From Candidatus Microgenomates bacterium (lineage in GTDB: Bacteria; Patescibacteriota; Microgenomatia; UBA12405; UBA6130): a stretch of DNA of 20,931 bases. A program made the position numbers and the translations under genes. Each line of letters begins with the position of its first letter. Within the stretch, counting starts at the first letter, position 1. Below are positions 15,442-20,931 of the stretch, in pieces. The notes under the pieces are model-generated. The model had not been told where the DNA came from. It did not search any database and worked only from the letters and a program-made list of their open reading frames with translations. Where the stretch lies: the NCBI GenBank assembly GCA_015485895.1, contig WFSR01000065.1, forward strand, positions 1-20,931. Direction: 5' to 3'.

Positions 15442-17162
15442 TTTTTCGTGGCCACAAAAAGTAACCCCCACCAAGCCAACAAAGAGATGAAATTAGTTAT
15501 CGCTCTCACCGGAGTATTAGTAAAACGTAAATCTAGCCGATGTTTACCAGGAGGAATACTCACGATAATCCGCCCAAGGTCTTTGCCAACTTGCCAAGGC
15601 CAAGGTTTTTGGTCCAACCACACCCGCCAGCCAGGAAAGTAAAATAGATTAAAACGCAACTTGCTTTTTGTTTCCACCTTCCCTTGCCAAAGCCAATAAT
15701 TAGTTTTCTTAACTACCACCTGCCCCCTAGCTTTTCCGGATAGCAATTCCCAGCTAGTTTTGGGAGCACTCGTAGGCGCTCGGGGAACAGTTTTTGGCAA
15801 ATAATCATAAATGCCGGCTGTTTGTTGAAACTCCCACGCTTTACCGCTAAATTTTTCCGCATCAGTTAGCGGCCCCATTGCCGCCGGGCGGAAGAAAGAC
15901 CAATTCCAGCCCACCACCGTCAAAACAAGCAATGCCAAAACCCAGCGCGGCAAAATCTTCCCCAAAAAACCAATTAACAAAGAAGAAAAGAAAACCCAAC
16001 CGGCCAGCAGCCGCCAAGGAAATTGGGCCATTTGTAAAGGAGTAAGAATTTTCCAAACCGGCACCGATCGTTCGTGGCAAAGGAAAACATAAATTAAAGA
16101 CACCAATGCTCCTCCCCACAAGAAAACGAGGGTGGCTTTATTTAGCTTGCGCCGCCAGAAAAGCCAACCAGCCGCCAAAACTACACCGATAACCCCCAGC
16201 CAATGTAGATGCCCTAAAGAAAATGACATCCCGTCTTTTGGCCCCCAAAGGGAAGGACCCCAACCCCAAAAGCGGGTAATAAACAATTGATAAAGAGAAA
16301 CAAAATGGGCCCGCCAGTCAAAATAACCGGAAAACATACTATTGATATGGGTAAACTTTTTTTCAAAAAGGATGGGAATAGTAAAAAATGCCGCCAGCGC
16401 CAAAGACCAAAAGCCAGCTAAAACCTGCTTGCCAAAAAGATGCCCATCATGCCAAGGCCAATGGCCACTCTCCCACCAGCAATATAAAGCCCAAAGCAAT
16501 AAAACCGGAGTAAAAATCATCACCATAATATTGTGAGTCAAAAGCAGAGCAGCGTAAGAAAAGCTTAGCCAGTAGAGATATTTATTTTTACCGCTTTGAA
16601 CAAGCCGGCGCAGACTCCAAAAAATTAGCGGGAACCAGACAAAAGCCCAGGCCTCGTTCATCGCTCCGCGGACAAAAACGTCAACTGAATGATAGGGCGC
16701 CCAAAGATAAAAAATAGCGCTTATAACTCCGCCGGCTACACCCCATAAATCAGTCGCCAAAAGAAACATCGTTATTCCGGAAAGAATAAATTGGAGAGAA
16801 AAAAGAAACTTGGCAGTAGTCGTGAAATGAAAGCCTAAAAAACGAAAGAGCATCCCCACATAATACGGTAGCGGCGGATAAAAGTTGAAAAGCGGATAGC
16901 CGTAGCCAAAACCCATATCCGGTACCCAACGGCAAGGCAATTGCCCATCATGGAAACACTTTTCCATTTCCAATTGGCGCATCATCTGCAAATCATCATG
17001 CATGACAAAATAACCCGGCTTAAAAAGCCAATGACTAGCCAAAAGACTAGCAAAAATCACAAGAAGAATCCCGCTGAGATAGGCATTATTTTGCATAATC
17101 GTCCAAAGTTTATAGTATTGCCTTAATAACGATTTTTGCCAATGTTCACATTTTTTGAACAT
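15411..17162 (-). CDS. YfhO/PTPS-related polytopic membrane protein, possible GT-C glycosyltransferase
   Basis: A 583-residue membrane protein. After the first helix (about 29-47) comes a loop with FVMHDDLQMMRQLEMEKCF (52-70), LPCRWVPDMGFGYGYPLFNF (75-94) and YPPLPYY, the pattern of the '6-pyruvoyl-tetrahydropterin-synthase-related' and YfhO-type families; despite that name the family is membrane-bound and thought to be GT-C-like. Many helices follow, then a tail with FYFPGWRVWLDQKPW and IIVSIPPGKHRLDLRFTNTP, a beta-sandwich typical of YfhO-like proteins, and one last helix. YfhO modifies lipoteichoic acid in Bacillus and Listeria; a similar outer-face sugar transfer is plausible here. ATG 17162 lies within a hairpin and overlaps the upstream gene by 17 bp; ATG 17096 is an alternative nearer the first helix. 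Confidence 0.8.
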   Translation of the reverse strand: MFKKCEHWQKSLLRQYYKLWTIMQNNAYLSGILLVIFASLLASHWLFKPGYFVMHDDLQMMRQLEMEKCFHDGQLPCRWVPDMGFGYGYPLFNFYPPLPYYVGMLFRFLGFHFTTTAKFLFSLQFILSGITMFLLATDLWGVAGGVISAIFYLWAPYHSVDVFVRGAMNEAWAFVWFPLIFWSLRRLVQSGKNKYLYWLSFSYAALLLTHNIMVMIFTPVLLLWALYCWWESGHWPWHDGHLFGKQVLAGFWSLALAAFFTIPILFEKKFTHINSMFSGYFDWRAHFVSLYQLFITRFWGWGPSLWGPKDGMSFSLGHLHWLGVIGVVLAAGWLFWRRKLNKATLVFLWGGALVSLIYVFLCHERSVPVWKILTPLQMAQFPWRLLAGWVFFSSLLIGFLGKILPRWVLALLVLTVVGWNWSFFRPAAMGPLTDAEKFSGKAWEFQQTAGIYDYLPKTVPRAPTSAPKTSWELLSGKARGQVVVKKTNYWLWQGKVETKSKLRFNLFYFPGWRVWLDQKPWPWQVGKDLGRIIVSIPPGKHRLDLRFTNTPVRAITNFISLLAWWGLLFVATKKWFLKKTWEK

Positions 17163-17163
17163 T
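17141..17163. repeat. Perfect inverted repeat over a stop/start junction
   Basis: AATGTTCA (17141-17148) and TGAACATT (17156-17163) form an 8-bp stem around a 7-base loop. It contains the stop codon of the ArnT-like gene (17146-17148) and the start codon of the YfhO-like gene (17160-17162). It could regulate coupled translation or be chance; there is no T-run that would make it a terminator. Confidence 0.4.
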
Positions 17164-18645
17164 TTTCAATTCCCAAAATAATAACTTGTCTCCACCTGGT
17201 TTAGAAAAACTCCTTATTAACACCAATCCTTTTTTCTGAGGATTTTGGAGATGAAAACGGCTCGCATTGGCTACTAGAAAAACACGGTCGCCAGCTTTCT
17301 TGGCATTTATCAATGAGGTAGGAATTTTATCGATATCTACTCCGACCCCAATAACGGTAATATTGGGCGATTGGTCAAAATAAATTTGCAATCCATTAGG
17401 TAAGGTTCCAAAAAAGCCTTCGGTGCCAACTACCACCTTTGTTTGGGGCGGCAAATTTTGCAAATAGCGAGCTATTGGCCGGATGCCCTCTCCGGCCGTC
17501 CAGGCTTCCAGGTAACCACGGGATTCATCCCGCGGAAGAGCTAAACGAGGGTTTACTTGCCACAAATCCCTCATAAAAACTAACGCCGGCAAAGTGGCCA
17601 CTAAAATCAAGCCTTTCCCCCATTGCCAACGCCAAAGCCAACTAATTGCCGTCCCTATGAATAATAGTAATGGAACAGCCGAAAAAAGCACATAGCGGGC
17701 AGTAAAAACTTTAGCCACAGCCAACATGGGGATAACCGGCAACCACCAAAGTGCTAAAACGGCCGAAACTGACCAATTTTTCTTTCTCAACAAAAGCAAT
17801 AGCCCCAAAAGAGCAAGAAACATCCCTGGCCAGGTTAAATAATGCTCATAATAACGACTTAGATCACTTAGATGAGCCAAAAGGGGGTCAAAAGGGTGCT
17901 GGCGAAGATACTGCCAATCCCATAAATAATCCTGGTTACGGCGGCTGATCATATAAAAAACTGGCGCTAAACGAAGCAGATTATAAAGACTAAAAGCAAT
18001 TAAGACTGCCAGAGCGAAAAGTCCCTCTAAAAACCAAAAGGAGCGCCGGCGTAATTCTCCTATCCCCTGCCTTAAAAGCGACCATAATGTTCCTGCCAGA
18101 GGAACAACAAAAATAAAAATTTCCCCTGGGCTTTTAGTCAACCAGGCAGCCCCCAAACTAACCCCCAAAAGAATAGCTAACCAATTTTTCCGCCTTTCCA
18201 CCAAGAGAAGGGCCAGATAAAAAGAAAGAGTAATCCAAAAGGAAAGTAGGCTATCAACCAAAGCCAGGCGGTTGAAAAAGAGAAAAAACGGGAGAAAAAG
18301 ATAGGCAAAATAAACAAGCCCAGGATGGCGCTGGTGCAACAACTTACTTAATCTCCAAACCAGCCATGCTTCGCCAAACCCAGCAAGAACAGAAACCAAC
18401 CGGCCAGCAAATAATGGATCGTGGAAAATACTTAAAGCAATCGCTGTTAACCACATAAAAAGGGGCTGTTTGCCGTCTGAAAGGGGAACCCACCAAAGTG
18501 AATGGATACTTTTAAGAACTTGAGCCCAGCGGATATAAATGGCTTCATCGCAAAAAGTGGGAAAAGCTGTTAAATTGTAAAGACGACTAAAAAGGAATAA
18601 ACCACCCGCTAAAATAAGGAGAAACAGTTTTTCCTTTTTATTCAT
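17146..18645 (-). CDS. ArnT/PMT-like GT39 membrane glycosyltransferase
   Basis: A 499-residue GT-C enzyme. A helix at about 8-22 is followed by FPTFCDEAIYIRWAQVL (28-44) with the acidic pair D33-E34, then DGKQPLFMWL (57-66), matching the first-loop catalytic region of PMT_2/GT39 enzymes. Several more helices follow, including SLGAAWLTKSPG, which is also characteristic. The last ~100 residues are a soluble domain (VVVGTEGFFGTLPNGLQIYF). Known role of the family: using polyprenyl-phosphate sugars on the outer face, which fits the Alg5-like synthase immediately upstream. ATG 18645 overlaps that gene's stop by 8 bp and has AGGG five bases upstream. Acceptor (protein, lipid or glycan) is unknown. 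Confidence 0.9.
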   Translation of the reverse strand: MNKKEKLFLLILAGGLFLFSRLYNLTAFPTFCDEAIYIRWAQVLKSIHSLWWVPLSDGKQPLFMWLTAIALSIFHDPLFAGRLVSVLAGFGEAWLVWRLSKLLHQRHPGLVYFAYLFLPFFLFFNRLALVDSLLSFWITLSFYLALLLVERRKNWLAILLGVSLGAAWLTKSPGEIFIFVVPLAGTLWSLLRQGIGELRRRSFWFLEGLFALAVLIAFSLYNLLRLAPVFYMISRRNQDYLWDWQYLRQHPFDPLLAHLSDLSRYYEHYLTWPGMFLALLGLLLLLRKKNWSVSAVLALWWLPVIPMLAVAKVFTARYVLFSAVPLLLFIGTAISWLWRWQWGKGLILVATLPALVFMRDLWQVNPRLALPRDESRGYLEAWTAGEGIRPIARYLQNLPPQTKVVVGTEGFFGTLPNGLQIYFDQSPNITVIGVGVDIDKIPTSLINAKKAGDRVFLVANASRFHLQNPQKKGLVLIRSFSKPGGDKLLFWELKNVQKM

Positions 18646-19399
18646 AACGCCCTAGCCAGTTATTCCATTTAATACGCAAGATTTCCGTGAGCATCTCTTT
18701 TGACTCCCGGAGAAAATTCTTTCCTTTTCCCTGGGTAATATCACGATCCTGCCAGGCGATTCTGACTTCTTTTATGCGATAGCCCGCTTTTTTAGCCAAA
18801 AATAAAAGTTCGACATCAAAAGCAGAAACCCGCCAGCCCTTTACTCCTTTTTGCTCTTGGTGGAAAAATTGCAGCTTGGGAAATAATTGCCGAGCCACCG
18901 ACCGCCGCAAGGCCTTGAAGCCGCACTGAGTGTCCTTAATATTCCGCAAAAGTATTAATCGCCGGCCAGTTAAAAAAATAAAAGCCATGAGTTTGCGAAA
19001 CCAAGGAGCATCCTTACGGGTTTTCCCCCGCGACCCGATGACAATATCAAAGCCTTTTTTAAACCAAGGTAAAAGCTTTTTTATTTCCCTAAGAGGAGTT
19101 GATTGGTCCATATCAGTAAAAAGAATTATCTCTCCAGAGGCAGCTTTAATGCCCTGCCAAACAGCCCAAGGTTTGCCCCCATGCCTATTTGCTAAAATTT
19201 TGAAACCGGGATGGCGGCGGGCAAATTCCTGGGCTAAAGATAAACTCTTATCTGAAGAGCCGTCGTCAGAAATCAGAACTTCCCAAGAAAACTTTTGTTT
19301 TCTAAGAAATTGCCAAACCTCCTCGAGGGCACCGCGGCGCAAATTTGCTTCTTCGTTATAGCAAGGAATGATTACCGACAGATAAATTTTTTTGTTCAT
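18638..19399 (-). CDS. Alg5/DPM1-like polyprenyl-phosphate sugar synthase (GT2)
   Basis: A 253-residue GT2 enzyme resembling dolichyl-phosphate beta-glucosyltransferase (Alg5). Motifs: YLSVIIPCYNEEANLRRG (6-23), LISDDGSSDKS (42-52), GGKPWAVWQGIKAASGEI (74-91), LFTDMDQSTPL (93-103) with the metal-binding DMD, the family mark DTQCGFKALRR (156-166), and FDVELLFLAKKAGYRIKEV (194-212). No membrane helices, so like Alg5-type cytoplasmic-face enzymes lacking the GtrB tail. Role: making polyprenyl-phosphate-glucose or -mannose, the donor for the GT-C enzymes coded around it. ATG 19399 has a good AAGGAA about 6 bases upstream and is directly followed by the first strand; starting at 19459 would add 20 unrelated residues. 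It overlaps the upstream gene by 44 bp. Confidence 0.92.
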   Translation of the reverse strand: MNKKIYLSVIIPCYNEEANLRRGALEEVWQFLRKQKFSWEVLISDDGSSDKSLSLAQEFARRHPGFKILANRHGGKPWAVWQGIKAASGEIILFTDMDQSTPLREIKKLLPWFKKGFDIVIGSRGKTRKDAPWFRKLMAFIFLTGRRLILLRNIKDTQCGFKALRRSVARQLFPKLQFFHQEQKGVKGWRVSAFDVELLFLAKKAGYRIKEVRIAWQDRDITQGKGKNFLRESKEMLTEILRIKWNNWLGRYE

Positions 19400-20927
19400 A
19401 GCGTTTCCTTCTTTCGCTACCAATACCACCAAATCTTGCCTGCTTTTCAATTTTACCAATTCCTGCCTGTCTTTCCAACCAAGCTTTTAACCTTTCTGGA
19501 TGGGGAGGATCCACTTCCCAAATAGTGTAAAGTCGGGTAACGTTTTTCTTTGCCGGGCAACAGTGTAGCTTCTGACAGCCATACCATTGCCAAAGATAAT
19601 CCCAAGCATAGGGAATTACTGGAGGCACATAAACATCAACATTAAAATTTTGTCGGCCAGCATCTTGACACACCCAATTAATTACTTGTTTTTGGTTGCC
19701 AAGAGTAATATGGGTAGGCCCATCGACGCCGGCAATTAAATAGTTACGGGTTAAGAGCCCATTCTGCCAGGAAAAATACAAAAGTAGGATAAGTAGAATT
19801 GTCAGCGGCAGTTGGATTAGAACGTAAGCGAGAAGGAAAACAAAACCCGGCAAGAAACCGGTTAGGTAATAATCATAGAGATGGCCATAATTGCCCACAA
19901 AGAAAAATAGGAAAAATAACGGGGTTAAAACAAAAAGAAAGACTAAGCGAACAAACTCATTGCGGCGACGTAGTATTACCGCCAGAAAGAAAAACCAAAA
20001 GAGAAAAACTAGCCAAAAAGACCAACGTAAATTGGGATCAAATTGGGCAAAGAAAACATGGTGATACCAAATCAAACGCTCCTTTACGATGGAAAATGTT
20101 GGCCAAGCCCAACTGCGGCCGCTTTCGGTATTTACTTTACCAGTCAAAAAACCCAAAAAATTCCGGGTCATTAAAAACCTATTTTTTATTTCAAAAGCAG
20201 CCTGCGGTAAAAGAGAGAAAAGAAGGATGGCAATTCCGCCCCAAAGATATTTATTCTTAGAGCCAAATTTTATCCGCCGCCGGAAGGTAAGAGCCAAAAG
20301 CAAAATAGCTGGGAAATAAAAAACAGCACTCGCAGCCTCCAACTGTAAGCTAACCGCTAGCCAAAGGGTAACTGCCAAAAACCATTTTTCTTTTTGGCGC
20401 AAAAGCCACTCGCTGAGACTCCAAAATAAAAGGACCGTAAAAAACGGTAGCAGTGAGGGGTTAGAAAACCAACGAGCCGAACGAATAATCCAATAAGAAA
20501 ATGCCCAAAGAAAAGCCGCTATTAGCCCTACTTTTTCGTTAACAAATTTTTTACCCAGCCCATAAAGTAAAAATATCGTTAAACTATCAACTGCTCCTAC
20601 TAAAGCAGCGGCTACAGCTGGATCGCCATGGCCAATGAAATACAAGGGAGCCAAAAGATAAAACCAAAAAGGGCCTAAAAAAATTCCCGATAAGCCAGTT
20701 GTCGGCCCAATTGCCGGAAAATTCTTAGCGGCAAGAATTTTGGTCACTTGAAGGGCATCCCGCCCTTGGTCGTAATAAAACCCCAGTAAATCCCCTTGCC
20801 GATATACTCGCACCCACAATCCGCCTAACCAAATCACCAAAAGCAAAATTAGCCACTTATTTTTTCTAATAATCTTAATAACATCTATCTCCACCAGTTG
20901 CCGCCATTTCATAAAAAATTCTAGCAT
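19356..20927 (-). CDS. GT39-like polytopic membrane glycosyltransferase
   Basis: A protein of about 523 residues with a basic N-terminus, a first helix at about 26-38, then GFYYDQGRDALQVTKILAA (49-67), where D53 and D57 occupy the usual place of GT-C catalytic acids. GLSGIFLGPFWFYLLAPLY (78-96) fits the PMT-like fold. Many helices follow, and the C-terminal ~130 residues are soluble (INWVCQDAGRQNFNVDVYV, then a cysteine pair in CQKLHCCPAKK). The start is uncertain: ATG 20927 or 20912 are both close to the window edge and neither has a Shine-Dalgarno, so the true start could lie just outside. Predicted to transfer a polyprenyl-phosphate-linked sugar on the outer face; acceptor unknown. Confidence 0.82.
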   Translation of the reverse strand: MLEFFMKWRQLVEIDVIKIIRKNKWLILLLVIWLGGLWVRVYRQGDLLGFYYDQGRDALQVTKILAAKNFPAIGPTTGLSGIFLGPFWFYLLAPLYFIGHGDPAVAAALVGAVDSLTIFLLYGLGKKFVNEKVGLIAAFLWAFSYWIIRSARWFSNPSLLPFFTVLLFWSLSEWLLRQKEKWFLAVTLWLAVSLQLEAASAVFYFPAILLLALTFRRRIKFGSKNKYLWGGIAILLFSLLPQAAFEIKNRFLMTRNFLGFLTGKVNTESGRSWAWPTFSIVKERLIWYHHVFFAQFDPNLRWSFWLVFLFWFFFLAVILRRRNEFVRLVFLFVLTPLFFLFFFVGNYGHLYDYYLTGFLPGFVFLLAYVLIQLPLTILLILLLYFSWQNGLLTRNYLIAGVDGPTHITLGNQKQVINWVCQDAGRQNFNVDVYVPPVIPYAWDYLWQWYGCQKLHCCPAKKNVTRLYTIWEVDPPHPERLKAWLERQAGIGKIEKQARFGGIGSERRKRYEQKNLSVGNHSLL

Positions 20928-20931
20928 GAAC

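Noticed and set aside
19799..20260. 153-codon plus-strand open frame, and similar ones at 18930-19361, 1425-1715, 2683-3015 and 13392-13673
   Set aside because: Each lies opposite a well-supported gene, has no recognisable domain and has an amino acid mix typical of antisense reading.
1..20931. Alternative genetic code (TGA read as Gly)
   Set aside because: Several genes end at TGA in the standard ATGA overlap with the next gene, and none of the frames needs TGA readthrough.
1..20931. tRNA, rRNA, IS transposase or integrase genes
   Set aside because: No such sequence was recognised on either strand; the coding genes account for nearly all of the window.

Overview
The window looks like a piece of a Candidate Phyla Radiation (Patescibacteria, perhaps Microgenomates-like) genome carrying a cell-surface polysaccharide or glycoconjugate locus. 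That placement is inference from gene content, the trace of S23-type four-helix-bundle genes, short GTCAT-type palindromes and very tight gene packing; no rRNA or marker gene is present to confirm it. TGA is used as a normal stop (for example at 2473, 5790 and 9976), so this is not the TGA=Gly code of Gracilibacteria/SR1. There is no gene-free stretch above about 80 bases.

Layout, in transcription order. The first minus-strand run (20927 down to 8981) encodes a polytopic GT39-like protein, an Alg5-like polyprenyl-phosphate sugar synthase, an ArnT/PMT-like GT-C enzyme, a YfhO/PTPS-related membrane protein, a MOP-superfamily (Wzx-like) flippase, a 1020-residue protein joining an extracytoplasmic barrel-like domain to a GT-C-like membrane domain, and two GT2 enzymes (WaaE-like, then WbbL-like). 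A plus-strand MntA-HepT (MNT/HEPN) toxin-antitoxin pair sits at 8160-9027; its 3' end overlaps the last gene of the first run tail to tail. A second minus-strand run (8104 down past base 1) encodes a WaaE-like GT2, an S23/four-helix-bundle protein in an AT-rich repeat setting, an Alg11-like GT4, two WbbL-like GT2 enzymes, an LCP-family ligase, another GT4 and a GT39-like enzyme cut by the window edge.

How they could work together (inference): cytoplasmic GT2 and GT4 enzymes build a lipid-linked glycan, the Wzx-like protein flips it, the Alg5-like enzyme charges polyprenyl phosphate with single sugars used by the several GT-C enzymes on the outer face, and the LCP protein transfers finished glycan to the cell wall. 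No initiating phosphoglycosyltransferase and no clear Wzy is visible in the window.

The most striking signal is inside one WbbL-like GT2 gene (3495-4898): two in-frame blocks of GC-rich nested palindromes, together about 450 bp and 150 codons, interrupt the Rossmann-like half of the enzyme without a stop. The smaller block is a 61-bp palindrome flanked by a 5-bp direct repeat (ACCTA); removing 66 bp restores a normal-looking GT2 sequence in frame. This resembles, in principle, the coding-sequence palindromes of Rickettsia (RPEs). The second strong observation is the barrel/GT-C fusion at 10926-13988.
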